64,000 bases of DNA from contig NZ_CP091881.1 in the NCBI RefSeq assembly GCF_022163125.1, forward strand, positions 6,634,001 to 6,698,000, read 5' to 3'. Within the stretch, counting starts at the first letter, position 1. Each line of letters opens with the position of its first letter. This DNA comes from Paenibacillus sp. HWE-109 (GTDB lineage: Bacteria > Bacillota > Bacilli > Paenibacillales > NBRC-103111). A program made the position numbers and the translations under genes. Positions 16,352 through 25,146 of this stretch are shown here, piece by piece. Under the pieces are notes generated by a model. It was not told where the DNA came from, searched no databases, and was given only the letters and a program-made list of their open reading frames with translations.

Positions 16352-18111
16352 GCTCGTTTCACATCCTTTAGCGGAATGAGAATCTGTACCTTCGTTCCTT
16401 CATTAATGCTGCTATGCAGCCACATAGAAGCACCTTCATAGGAGAGCTGCAACCGTTCTCTCACATTGCGAATCCCGAGTCCCTCCTGCTTGCTGGCAGA
16501 GTCGAATCCCACGCCGTTATCGCTGATTTGAATGCTTAAGATTTCTTCGCCGCTGGCGGTCCCCTGAATGTGAATATCCATGCGCAGCTCGCACTCGTGA
16601 TCACACGGCTCAATGCCATGAATAATCGCATTCTCCATCATCGGCTGCAGCAGCAGCTTGGGAATCAGAATGGACAGCGCCCTTGGATCGCAGATGACAT
16701 GCACCTGGAGACGGTCCCCGAAGCGCAGCTGTTGCAGCCCGCAGTATTTGTTGATGAATTCGATTTCCTCTTGCAGTTGCGCCCAATCGTTATGTTCCAG
16801 CGTATAGCGCAGCATGCCGCTCAAGGACAAGATAGCCTTCTCCAGCTGCATGCTTTGTCCCGTTCGATTGAGGCCGATGAAGCCATTTAACGTGTTGTAT
16901 AGAAAATGAGGCTGAATCTGCGATTGCAGCGCCCGATACTCCGCGTTCCGCTGACCGAGCACCGCTTTGTATTCCCGATCAATCAGCTCCCCGAGCTTGG
17001 AGATCATCGTATTCAGATTCGTGCCAAGCTGCGAAATTTCATCGTTGCCTTTGACCTGGTAGCCTGTCGTCAGATCCCCGCGCTGAACGCGTTTCATCAC
17101 CTGAATCATGCGCTTAAAAGGGGTCACGATCCAGTGCGAGACCGTGAAGTACAGAATCAGCGCAATCAGCAAACCGCTGGCGGCAAAGGCAAAGCCAAGC
17201 CAATACACGCGCTGCAAGTGGGATTCGATGAAAGCCTCGGGCGAGAGTATCGCAATCGTCCACTTGGACCGGCTGATCGTCTCGCGCACGACGGAATACG
17301 ACGCTTTCTCCGCCTTCACAGTGTGGCTGCCCGAAGCGACTTGTCCTTGCAGTTCCGGGGAAATGGGATGATTGGCGTAGATCAACTGCTCATTGTCATC
17401 CAGGATAACGACGACTGCGCCCGCGCTCAGACGGATGCCTTTCATCATTTGATCCAGCAGCACGGTATCCGCATCCGCCATAATAATGCCGAGCGGACGA
17501 CTGGAATCCGGGTCCTTAATCAGTCGAGCGACAGAGAACACCTCAGCGCCCGCGAGATTCAAATAGTCCTGCTGATGAACGCCTGTGAAGGCAACGTTCC
17601 CATCGGCCTTGAGCGCCTTCTGGTACCAATCCTGCCTGGCGAAAGGAAACCCTTTGACCACTTGGTCGGAGTAGCTGTTCGGCGGTGTTATATAAACAGA
17701 ACCATCCATCGGCAGAAGAATGGTCCCCAGTATGTCCTTGCGCATATTGCGCAAATAATTCGGCAGCGTCTTATTCAGCATCTCTTCCGCCTCATATTGC
17801 TCGAAAGGGGTTAGCTGGTTCCACTGCTGTGACGTAGACTTCAATTTCAAGGCCCGCATGACTTCATTATTCAAATAGGGCGTTACCGTCATACGCTCCA
17901 AATCGTCCAGATACGTTTGAATATCGAACGTCAACGCCGTCAAAGTCCCCTCCAGCAGAGAGGACTCCTGTTCTTTAATCAGATGAAGGTAATAGGAGGG
18001 CAGCTGAATCACGATACCGACAATCGGAATCACAATCGTGATGAAGAAAAGCAGCGATAAGCGCAGTCGAATGGATTGCCTGATGGTATCCCCTCCCAAA
18101 GTTATCCACAA
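16348..18111 (-). CDS. YesM-type sensor histidine kinase
   Basis: ~580 residues: membrane helix near 15-40, extracytoplasmic dCache-like sensor to ~300, second helix ~305-330, HAMP, then His_kinase/HATPase_c with QIQPHFLYNTLNGF (phospho-His) and DNGVGFD. Start unclear: TTG at 18111 follows directly on the stop of the permease gene and a second TTG lies at 18099. A strong GGGAGGGG sits 5 nt before an ATC codon at 18084 (ATC AGG CAA TCC), so translation may begin at that rare codon. Likely senses the carbohydrate brought in by the neighbouring importer or a cell-surface cue. Confidence 0.92.
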   Translation of the reverse strand: MWITLGGDTIRQSIRLRLSLLFFITIVIPIVGIVIQLPSYYLHLIKEQESSLLEGTLTALTFDIQTYLDDLERMTVTPYLNNEVMRALKLKSTSQQWNQLTPFEQYEAEEMLNKTLPNYLRNMRKDILGTILLPMDGSVYITPPNSYSDQVVKGFPFARQDWYQKALKADGNVAFTGVHQQDYLNLAGAEVFSVARLIKDPDSSRPLGIIMADADTVLLDQMMKGIRLSAGAVVVILDDNEQLIYANHPISPELQGQVASGSHTVKAEKASYSVVRETISRSKWTIAILSPEAFIESHLQRVYWLGFAFAASGLLIALILYFTVSHWIVTPFKRMIQVMKRVQRGDLTTGYQVKGNDEISQLGTNLNTMISKLGELIDREYKAVLGQRNAEYRALQSQIQPHFLYNTLNGFIGLNRTGQSMQLEKAILSLSGMLRYTLEHNDWAQLQEEIEFINKYCGLQQLRFGDRLQVHVICDPRALSILIPKLLLQPMMENAIIHGIEPCDHECELRMDIHIQGTASGEEILSIQISDNGVGFDSASKQEGLGIRNVRERLQLSYEGASMWLHSSINEGTKVQILIPLKDVKRA

Positions 18112-18927
18112 CTAACCTTTGATCGCCCCCGACGCAAGCCCGGAAACGAAGTACCGCTGCAGAAATAAGTACACGATCGTCATCGGAATCGCCCCCATGA
18201 ACGACCCGGCAGCCACCCAGCCGACATTGCTCGTATATTGCCCGAAGAATGTTGAAAGCGCTACCGTAATCGTTCGCATATCTGGCTTTTGCAGGAAAAA
18301 GATCGAGAACTGGTAATCGTTCCACACAGCGACCCCGGACAAAATAATAACCGTAGCCGTCACCGGCTTGAGCAGCGGCAGGATCACGGTAAAAAATAGC
18401 TGAAACCGCCCTGCGCCATCGATCATCGCCGCCTCATCCAAATCCCGGGGAATCGTGCTGATGAAGCCCGTGTACAAGAAGATGGTCATCGGCAAATTAA
18501 AGGTGATGAACAGCATAATAATTCCCCAATACTGATTCATCCCGCCAATATCTACCATAAACTTATACAACGGCACCAGAATAGTCAATGGAGGAACAAT
18601 CAAAGCAGAGACGAATACCGCATACATCAATTTGTTCCACGTCGTTTGACGCCGGGCAAGCGGATAGGCCGCAATGGAGCCGATCACGACAATCAGGATG
18701 ACCGAAATAAATGTTACGATAAAGTTGCTGCGGAACGCATCCCCCAGATGCGCTTCCCGCCAGGCATCCCGGAAATTATCGATGTAGAAGTAGCCCGGCA
18801 TCATCCACTTGGAACTGACATCGTCGAACGCTTTGAGTGACGTTGTGACGAGAATATAGAAAGGCAGAATATGAATCAGACAAATAACCAAGGAGAGAAT
18901 CGTCAGCCAAGGCTTCTTTTTCATCAC
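18112..18927 (-). CDS. Carbohydrate ABC transporter permease (MalG type)
   Basis: 271 residues, six membrane helices, with the cytoplasmic EAA loop DLDEAAMIDGAGRFQLFFTVILP that docks the ATPase. Ends in the GAIKG tail common to CUT1 MalG-type permeases. Its start overlaps the upstream permease by 4 nt. No ATPase gene is present in the locus, so a shared MsmX-type ATPase is expected (family knowledge). Confidence 0.95.
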   Translation of the reverse strand: MMKKKPWLTILSLVICLIHILPFYILVTTSLKAFDDVSSKWMMPGYFYIDNFRDAWREAHLGDAFRSNFIVTFISVILIVVIGSIAAYPLARRQTTWNKLMYAVFVSALIVPPLTILVPLYKFMVDIGGMNQYWGIIMLFITFNLPMTIFLYTGFISTIPRDLDEAAMIDGAGRFQLFFTVILPLLKPVTATVIILSGVAVWNDYQFSIFFLQKPDMRTITVALSTFFGQYTSNVGWVAAGSFMGAIPMTIVYLFLQRYFVSGLASGAIKG

Positions 18928-19862
18928 GCGTTGACCTCCCTTTTTCTCAGGAATAAGAGTGCAGAAATGCTCACGATGGAGATCATGATGAACATGAGAA
19001 TCCCAATGGTCGCTGCATATCCCGCATCTTCACGCCCGAAATACAGCAAGTACATAATGGAAGATAGCGAAGCTGAGGCATACCCTGGACCACTGTTGGT
19101 CAAGGCGACGATGACATCGAATAATTTCAGACCGCCAATCAGATTGAGCACCATGCTCACAGTAAAAGCAGGCGCGATAAGCGGCCATGTGACATGAAGG
19201 AAACGTTTAACAGCACCCGCTCCATCGATCGTTGCCGCCTCATAATAATCTTTGGGGATGGACTGCAGCCCCGCCAAATACAGCACCATCGCAATACCCA
19301 AATACTGATACGTGTTGACGAAGGTAATAATCCAAACGTTGAGATTGGGATCTCCCAATAAGTTAGATGGCTGGTCATGGAACAAAAGGATGATGTCGTT
19401 GATCGCTCCGCCTTGATACTGGAAGAAGAAGTACCAAATATAGCCCATAATTAAGGAGCTGATAATGACCGGCAAATAAATGACCGTACGGACAAGTCCG
19501 CGGGTTCGAATGTTCATATTTAAGAATAACGCGTACAGCAGGCCGATGACATTCTGAAAAACGGCGCTGCCGATCCCATAAATCGCGGTGTTGCGAATGA
19601 CCTTCAAAATTTCCGGATCCTTGAACATCCGTGTGTAGTTGTCGAGGCCGATCCATTTGTACCCCTGATTGTACCCATCCCAGTTCGTAAAGGAAATCTT
19701 GATCCCTTTGAAAAACGGATAAAAGATAAACACAATAAACAACAGCAGCGCCGGAATATAGAGCAAATTCAATAACGCGCCATTGCGGATCATCCGACCG
19801 ACGACTGTCGATGATTTCCGCTCCTGCTTCGCCTGCGCCAGCGCAGTCCTTGCTTCCGCCAT
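18924..19862 (-). CDS. Carbohydrate ABC transporter permease (MalF type)
   Basis: 312 residues with an N-terminal cytosolic tail, six membrane helices and the EAA loop YYEAATIDGAGAVKRFLHVTWP. Partner of the MalG-type permease with 4-nt overlap. It lies 67 bp after the binding-protein gene, across a terminator-like hairpin. Confidence 0.95.
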   Translation of the reverse strand: MAEARTALAQAKQERKSSTVVGRMIRNGALLNLLYIPALLLFIVFIFYPFFKGIKISFTNWDGYNQGYKWIGLDNYTRMFKDPEILKVIRNTAIYGIGSAVFQNVIGLLYALFLNMNIRTRGLVRTVIYLPVIISSLIMGYIWYFFFQYQGGAINDIILLFHDQPSNLLGDPNLNVWIITFVNTYQYLGIAMVLYLAGLQSIPKDYYEAATIDGAGAVKRFLHVTWPLIAPAFTVSMVLNLIGGLKLFDVIVALTNSGPGYASASLSSIMYLLYFGREDAGYAATIGILMFIMISIVSISALLFLRKREVNA

Positions 19863-19898
19863 GTGAACACCATCCTCCTTCGTCGAATAGGAAGAAAA

Positions 19899-19919
19899 GG
19901 AGGGTGGCTGTCACCCTCC
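19899..19919 (-). terminator. Partial terminator between binding protein and permeases
   Basis: Perfect 8-bp stem GGAGGGTG/CACCCTCC with a 5-nt loop, followed on the minus strand by TTTTCTTCC. Its place between the binding-protein gene and the permeases fits attenuation giving excess binding protein over membrane components. Confidence 0.7.
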
Positions 19920-19929
19920 CCTCTTGCTA

Positions 19930-21270
19930 TTACTGATTGCGCAGACGTAAATATTCGGATTTCATTTTGTCCGAGAACTGCTGTGGCGTCACGGTGCCTG
20001 CGAGCAAAGCTACGCCGGTTTTACACATAACGTCCCACATCCCGTTCGGCAGGTACACCCGATCAAAATACGGGAATACGCGAACACTCTCAAATTGTTT
20101 GTAGTAGTCCGAAAATTCATGTTTGGATTCGATGTTCTTCAAGCCTGCAGGCAGTTTGGTCGCATTGGCAATCTTGGACATATTCTCTGACTTCGCAAAG
20201 AAGGCAATCAGCTTCTTGGATTCCGCCAAATGCTTGCCGTCTTTCCAAGCGCCCATCGTGTAACGCTCGCCGCCAGAGAAGGATTGGCTGTCGCCAGCAA
20301 CCATGGAGGTCAAAGGCGCGATGCCGATTTTGGCAGCTTTGTTGTATTTGTACACTTCATCTGCAAAGGAAGGGGCACCGAAGACAAAAGCTACTTTCCC
20401 TTGCGCGAACAACTGCGGCATATCGCTGTATTTGGCGGTCAGCACATCTTTGTTGATGTAGCCTTTTTTGTTCATGTCCTGCAGCTTCTGGGCGAGCGGA
20501 GTCCATTTATTCCAGTCGAATGTGCCGTCCAGCAAAGTTTTGGCATCATTCGCAGCCGGACTGATATACATCGAGGTCGCATACAGATCGGAGAAGCCGC
20601 CGATCATCCCGTTATCCACACCGGACATGAAGAACGGTGTCACCGCATTGTTGCTTGAAGTTTTGATTTTCTCAGCAGCAGCCATTAGTTCATCGAACGT
20701 TTTGGGTGGTTGGATGCTGTATTTCTCCAGGATTTCGGCGTTGTAGGAAATGCCGTCTTTGGCTTCGCTCATGACCAGCGCTTCGACTTTGCCGTCTTTA
20801 TCCGTCACAACGGGTTTGATCGTGTCTGTCATATTCTTTGCCCATGGTTCATCACGCAGATCAGCCAAATATTTGCCGTAGCGGATAATCGCCCAACCGT
20901 GGGTATCGAACACGTCCGGCAAATCATTGGCCGCCATTTTAACCTTCAGAATGTTCTCATATTCCGCTCCCGGAAATTGAAATTCAACGGCTATGTTCGG
21001 ATTTTCTTTGGTAAAATCAGCCGCAATGCCTTTCATCATTTCTTGATTCGGCAGCTCCGTAATGGTGCTGTAAACGGTCAGCTTTAATTTATCCCCACTC
21101 GGTTTCGCATCAGGTGTGTTCGTCGTTGCTGCCGCTGTTGTCGGTGCGGTCGTGCCTGAATTCCCCTTGTTGTCTGTCGATGTCCCTGAACTCGGTCTGC
21201 TGGAACAACCCGCAAGAATCATGGAAATCGTCAAGATCACAGCTACGACGCTCAAAAGTGTTCTTCTCAT
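19930..21270 (-). CDS. Sugar-binding lipoprotein of ABC transporter (family 1)
   Basis: 446 residues. Signal peptide with lipobox LAGC (cleavage before Cys22), then a Ser/Thr/Gly/Pro-rich tether, then a family 1 extracellular solute-binding fold (KLTVYSTITELPNQEMMKGIAADF, PDVFDTHGWAIIRYG). Ribosome site GGGAGG before ATG. The promoter and cre site upstream suggest glucose repression. Confidence 0.94.
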   Translation of the reverse strand: MRRTLLSVVAVILTISMILAGCSSRPSSGTSTDNKGNSGTTAPTTAAATTNTPDAKPSGDKLKLTVYSTITELPNQEMMKGIAADFTKENPNIAVEFQFPGAEYENILKVKMAANDLPDVFDTHGWAIIRYGKYLADLRDEPWAKNMTDTIKPVVTDKDGKVEALVMSEAKDGISYNAEILEKYSIQPPKTFDELMAAAEKIKTSSNNAVTPFFMSGVDNGMIGGFSDLYATSMYISPAANDAKTLLDGTFDWNKWTPLAQKLQDMNKKGYINKDVLTAKYSDMPQLFAQGKVAFVFGAPSFADEVYKYNKAAKIGIAPLTSMVAGDSQSFSGGERYTMGAWKDGKHLAESKKLIAFFAKSENMSKIANATKLPAGLKNIESKHEFSDYYKQFESVRVFPYFDRVYLPNGMWDVMCKTGVALLAGTVTPQQFSDKMKSEYLRLRNQ

Positions 21271-21313
21271 GTGTACGAATCCTCCCTTATCATGAATGGA
21301 CCTGATGACACCG

Positions 21314-21333
21314 ACTGTATCGATTTATACAGT
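21314..21333. promoter_or_regulatory. Perfect inverted repeat in leader of the binding-protein gene
   Basis: ACTGTAT-CGATTT-ATACAGT, 7-bp arms, lying just downstream of the predicted start of transcription. It may be a repressor or response-regulator operator, or a small mRNA hairpin. Confidence 0.5.
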
Positions 21334-21348
21334 TTGTATCACACCCTT

Positions 21349-21376
21349 ATCATAACAGGAATGATTGCGCTTACAA
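21349..21376 (-). promoter_or_regulatory. Sigma-A promoter with overlapping cre site
   Basis: On the minus strand: -35 TTGTAA (21376-21371), 16-bp spacer, -10 TATGAT (21354-21349). The cre TTGTAAGCGCAATCA (21376-21362) matches WTGNAANCGNWNNCW at every position and covers the -35. A second, poorer cre-like GTGCAAGCGCTATTT lies at 21393-21407. Confidence 0.75.
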
Positions 21377-21538
21377 GTGTAGTAAATCTACGGTGCAAGC
21401 GCTATTTTTCATATGAGGAATATCGACAAATTAAATGAAAGTGACACCTTCGCGCACCAGATTTTCGGTGAAACGAGGCTTCCTGCGCCGATAAATGCAA
21501 TCTTTGTCATCGGAGGTTCCCTCCACTTCGGATTGTCG

Positions 21539-22315
21539 CTACCTGATACTGATGCCGCCATCCACCGTCAATTGCTGCCCCGTAATTTGATCTGCGAAGT
21601 CTGACATCATGAAGACCACCGCTGAGGCAATATCTTCGCCCGTCTGCATGCGACCCATAGGCATCCGCTTAATCGCCTTCTCGAGCGTATCGCCATTTTC
21701 CCCACTCGCAGCCAACCGGGCCATTTCCCCATCCGAAGCTACCCACCCCGGGTGAATACAGTTCACTCTAACGCGATGTTTCGCTAATGTACTCGCCAAA
21801 TTACGCGTCAGCGTCACAACCCCGCCTTTGGAAATCGCATAGGCCAGCATATCTGACGCGCCCGTCGCCGCATGCAGCGAGCCAATATTGACGATGCTGC
21901 CTCCGCCTCTGCTGATCATTCCGGGAACCGCAGCTTGGCACATGAGATAAACACCCTTGAGGTTGATGCCTATGACACGATCCCAGAACACTTCATCCGT
22001 TTCAGACAAAGTAGCACGCGGGAAAATGCCGGCATTATTCACCAACATATCCAGACCACCGAATTCCTGCTCTGCATAAGCCGCCAACTGCGCAACATCG
22101 CTTCCCTTCGACACGTCGCAGCGGAAGAATCTTGCGGCATAACCGTCCTGACGCCATCTGGCAGCTACCGCCTCCCCTTGCTCATCCACATCGGCGATGA
22201 TTACGTTCGCGCCATAGCGAATGAATTGTCCGGCAATGTCAGCGCCAATGCCTTTGGCCGCTCCCGTCACAAGCGCGGTTTTGCCGGCAAAATCAAAACT
22301 AGCCGTTTCCTTCAT
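21539..22315 (-). CDS. SDR family oxidoreductase
   Basis: 258 residues, Rossmann-fold dehydrogenase. Cofactor motif TGAAKGIG near residue 18, NNAG at ~91, catalytic Ser (GSLHAA) and YAISK, and the C-terminal ITGQQLTVDGG. Acidic residue after beta-2 (IADVDEQG) points to NAD(H). It ends the group of catabolic genes upstream of the transporter; ribosome site GGGAGGAGG. Substrate is probably a sugar or sugar acid, from context. Confidence 0.88.
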   Translation of the reverse strand: MKETASFDFAGKTALVTGAAKGIGADIAGQFIRYGANVIIADVDEQGEAVAARWRQDGYAARFFRCDVSKGSDVAQLAAYAEQEFGGLDMLVNNAGIFPRATLSETDEVFWDRVIGINLKGVYLMCQAAVPGMISRGGGSIVNIGSLHAATGASDMLAYAISKGGVVTLTRNLASTLAKHRVRVNCIHPGWVASDGEMARLAASGENGDTLEKAIKRMPMGRMQTGEDIASAVVFMMSDFADQITGQQLTVDGGISIR

Positions 22316-22342
22316 TGTGCAGCCTCCTCCCTCGCTAGAACG

Positions 22343-23152
22343 CTAGAATTCGTAAGCTCCTTCACTTGCTGCCTTCTCATAGGCCACTCGCGGAATTTGT
22401 GTCGCCAACTTCCCTCCGCTGATATCGATCATGGTCCCGGTGATGTATCCGGCATAATCGGAGGCCAAGAAGCAGATCAAGTGAGCGACATCGTCCTTTT
22501 TCCCCCAGTGGCGGAACGTTAGAGTGTCCAAGAGACGCTGCTGCTGCGGTTCCTGCAAATCAGCGAAGTGATTCATATCCGTCGGAATCATCCCCGGCGC
22601 ATAGCAATTGACGGCGATGTTCCACGGTCCCAGCTCGCCTGCCAGCACGCGGGTGAATTGTTCCACGCCTGCCTTCGAGGAAGCGTAAGCTGCACTGCCA
22701 TAGCTCGGCACGATGGCCGCGAAGGAGGCTGCGTTCATGATGCGGCCTGATTGCTGCTTTTTCATCACAGGGGCTACAGCCTTGCACATCAGGAACGTCC
22801 CCTTGAGATTAATATCGAGGTTCAAATCCCAGATTTCTTCCGCCAGCACATCAATCGGAGCTCCGCTCGCGACCCCGGCGTTATTGACCAAGATGTCGAT
22901 ATGTCCGTAACGTTCCGCGATCTGATCGATCACTTGCTGAATCTGCTTGGCGTCGCGAACATCACAGACGTATTGACTGCCTTTCAAGCCTTTGGCTGTG
23001 AACTCTTTGCCCATGTCTGTGAGCAAGGCTTCATTGATGTCCGTAATTACCGTAATCACGCCTTCTTGCGCAAGCGTCAGGGCAATCTCCCTGCCAATCC
23101 CCCGACCTGCTCCTGTCACAATCGCCACTTTGCCCGCCAAATCAATGTTCAC
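22343..23152 (-). CDS. SDR family oxidoreductase
   Basis: 269 residues from a GTG start (VNIDLAGKVAIVTG) with GAGGGGG 7 nt before; an upstream in-frame ATG at 23182 has poorer context. Motifs TGAGRGIG, NNAGVASG, catalytic YASSK, and ITGTMIDISGG. TDINE after beta-2 suggests NAD(H). The start overlaps the end of the isomerase gene by 11 nt, so the two are co-translated. Confidence 0.87.
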   Translation of the reverse strand: MNIDLAGKVAIVTGAGRGIGREIALTLAQEGVITVITDINEALLTDMGKEFTAKGLKGSQYVCDVRDAKQIQQVIDQIAERYGHIDILVNNAGVASGAPIDVLAEEIWDLNLDINLKGTFLMCKAVAPVMKKQQSGRIMNAASFAAIVPSYGSAAYASSKAGVEQFTRVLAGELGPWNIAVNCYAPGMIPTDMNHFADLQEPQQQRLLDTLTFRHWGKKDDVAHLICFLASDYAGYITGTMIDISGGKLATQIPRVAYEKAASEGAYEF

Positions 23153-24131
23153 GCCTTCCGCCCCCTCTCGCCTGCACCGCACCTTGCATATATGCCACGC
23201 TCGTCAGCAATTGCCGCTGTTCATAGGCTATAATTTCGTCTTCGGTTGCTCCTTGCTCAAAAGGAGTCCGCCAATCCCCCATCGGTTTGGCATTCGTCTG
23301 TACAAAACGTAGAAGTCCCGCTAGCTGTGCGGCTGAACGGACCGGATACTCCGACCAATAATCATCGCAAAGCACTCTGGTGTGCCGAGCGTCCAAAGCG
23401 CCAAGCTCCATCGACATATTCACTTCCGGACAATAGGTTTCGAAAACTTGGAAAAGTGCGGGAAAATCAACGACACCTTGACCTAGCGGGCAGCGAACCA
23501 GACGATACCCTTCCTCGCTTAGGTAGGTCCAATAATCTTTGAGGTGAACGTGCTTCAAGTGGGGGGCTATTTTTCTGGCAAAGTGGACAGGTTCCTCCGC
23601 GGTTGCCAGCGGATTGCCCGTATCAAGGGTGATGCCGAAGTTAGGGGAATCGATTTCTTCACAGAGCCACAAGAGCTCCTCCGAGGCCAGATCCTGATGA
23701 TTTTCCACGGCTAGCGCAACGCCGGCTTTCGCTGCAACGTGGGCTGCTTCGCCGAGGCCCGACAGGACTTCTTCCATGAATGCCGGCCAACGCCCGGCCA
23801 TCTTCCGTCGGTCGCCGCCGAAATCCGCGCCCCCTACTACCGTGCGCACTGTTGGCGCGCCCAACTGCACTGCCGCTTCCAAAGCCTGTGCTAGCGGCTT
23901 GGGATCGTAGCCGCCGGAGGCAACGACGAGGTACTGCCCGCCTTCGCGCGCACGGCGAGCCAAGGCGGCGACGTCCTCGCCTTCGAGCAGCGAGAGCGGC
24001 AGCTCGATCCCCTGCAGGTTCAGCTGCGCAGCCTGTTCCAGAAGCTGCGATGCCGTGATGCGAGCGCGGGTCGACTGTGGATGTATGCCCATCATAAACG
24101 TAGTGCCGTAGACAGCAAGACCAAGTTTCAT
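23142..24131 (-). CDS. Sugar phosphate isomerase/epimerase (AP endonuclease 2 fold)
   Basis: 329 residues of the xylose isomerase-like TIM barrel family. Metal-site segments: AVENHQD, FGITLDTGNPL, HLKHVHLKDYW and MSMELGALD supply the expected Glu, Asp, His and Glu ligands. Such proteins isomerise or epimerise keto sugars in catabolic clusters. Separated by 247 bp of repeat-bearing DNA from the next upstream gene, so it may have its own promoter. Confidence 0.85.
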   Translation of the reverse strand: MKLGLAVYGTTFMMGIHPQSTRARITASQLLEQAAQLNLQGIELPLSLLEGEDVAALARRAREGGQYLVVASGGYDPKPLAQALEAAVQLGAPTVRTVVGGADFGGDRRKMAGRWPAFMEEVLSGLGEAAHVAAKAGVALAVENHQDLASEELLWLCEEIDSPNFGITLDTGNPLATAEEPVHFARKIAPHLKHVHLKDYWTYLSEEGYRLVRCPLGQGVVDFPALFQVFETYCPEVNMSMELGALDARHTRVLCDDYWSEYPVRSAAQLAGLLRFVQTNAKPMGDWRTPFEQGATEDEIIAYEQRQLLTSVAYMQGAVQARGGGRREH

Positions 24132-24199
24132 GAGTGTTCACCCTTTTCCATCAGATATGGTGATATTCGGAGTAGTGCTCCAAATCTGCAATCGCGAGT

Positions 24200-24358
24200 G
24201 GATTTCGGTACGAGTAAGAGTCTTTGGAGGCTGTTATCTGCCACCAATTGGAGAAAATTGCTGCTATCAGTGAAATTAAAAGTCCTTGAAGACTCCTATC
24301 TGCTCCGAAATCGAGGATTTGAAGCGAATAGAAGTCTTTGAGGACTTCTATTCACGCA
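24200..24358. repeat. Short degenerate direct repeats
   Basis: Three related segments start AGAGTCTTTGGAGGC, AAAGTCCTTGAAGAC and GAAGTCTTTGAGGAC (near 24217, 24279 and 24329), each followed by TATCTGC or TATTCAC. Spacing is about 62 and 50 bp. The last copy also forms a hairpin (AGAAGTCTTTGAGGACTTCT). No gene here. Confidence 0.65.
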
Positions 24359-24378
24359 GAGGAAGCTGCACTTAATAC

Positions 24379-25146
24379 TTACCTCGCCGTCCAGCCGCCA
24401 TCAACAACCATCGAGGCTCCTGTCATGAAACTGGACGCGTCCGAGGCCATATAGATCACAGCGCCAATAATTTCCTCCGGCCTCCCCCACCGGCCCAAAG
24501 CAATATTGTCCACGAAAAACCGATTCGCTTCCGGATTGTTCATTACGACGGTATTCAGCTCCGTCGCAATCGGGCCAGGGCATAGCGCGTTCACCGTTAT
24601 GTTGAACGGAGCCCACTCCAAGGCCAGCACCTTGGTGAGCTGGATAAGCCCGCCTTTGCTCGAACAGTAGGCGCCTCTCTCCGGAAGCGCGATGCTGCCG
24701 AGCATCGAGGACATATTGATGACCCTTCCGTAGCGCTGGCTTTTCATCTTCTTGGCAACGGCGCGCGCGCAGAGGAACGGAGCCTTCAAGTTCGTGTTCT
24801 GCACGAGGTCCCAACTCGCCTCATCATAATCCTCAATCGGCTTGCGTACATTCACTCCCGCATTATTGATTAGAATATCGATGCGCCCAAACGCCTCAAC
24901 AGCAGAAGCAACCATCGCCTCCACTTGCTCGGCGACTGTTACATCAACAGCTAGCCCAAGCGTGCGCTGACCTGTCGACTGGGCAATCGCTCCTGCCGCT
25001 GCTTCCGCCTTCTCCCTCTCGCGACTCGTCACAATCACACTGGCCCCAGCTTCCGCCAGAGCCTGCGCCATCACAAAGCCCAACCCCCGTGTCCCGCCAG
25101 TAATTAACGCAACACGACCGTCCAACTTAAAAAGCTCCAGACTCAT
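24379..25146 (-). CDS. SDR family oxidoreductase (gluconate 5-dehydrogenase/KduD-like)
   Basis: 255 residues. Opens MSLELFKLDGRVALITGG with TGGTRGLG, then NNAGVNVRKP, catalytic YCSSK and MTGASMVVDGGWTA, a pattern common to gluconate 5-dehydrogenase and KduD-like enzymes that interconvert keto and hydroxy sugar acids. The ATG overlaps the stop of the alcohol dehydrogenase by 4 nt. Exact substrate not determinable. Confidence 0.88.
   Translation of the reverse strand: MSLELFKLDGRVALITGGTRGLGFVMAQALAEAGASVIVTSREREKAEAAAGAIAQSTGQRTLGLAVDVTVAEQVEAMVASAVEAFGRIDILINNAGVNVRKPIEDYDEASWDLVQNTNLKAPFLCARAVAKKMKSQRYGRVINMSSMLGSIALPERGAYCSSKGGLIQLTKVLALEWAPFNITVNALCPGPIATELNTVVMNNPEANRFFVDNIALGRWGRPEEIIGAVIYMASDASSFMTGASMVVDGGWTAR

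Noticed and set aside
16570..17814. Long plus-strand frames inside the YesM-type kinase gene
   Set aside because: Shadows of a well-supported kinase; no start signals and no family resemblance.
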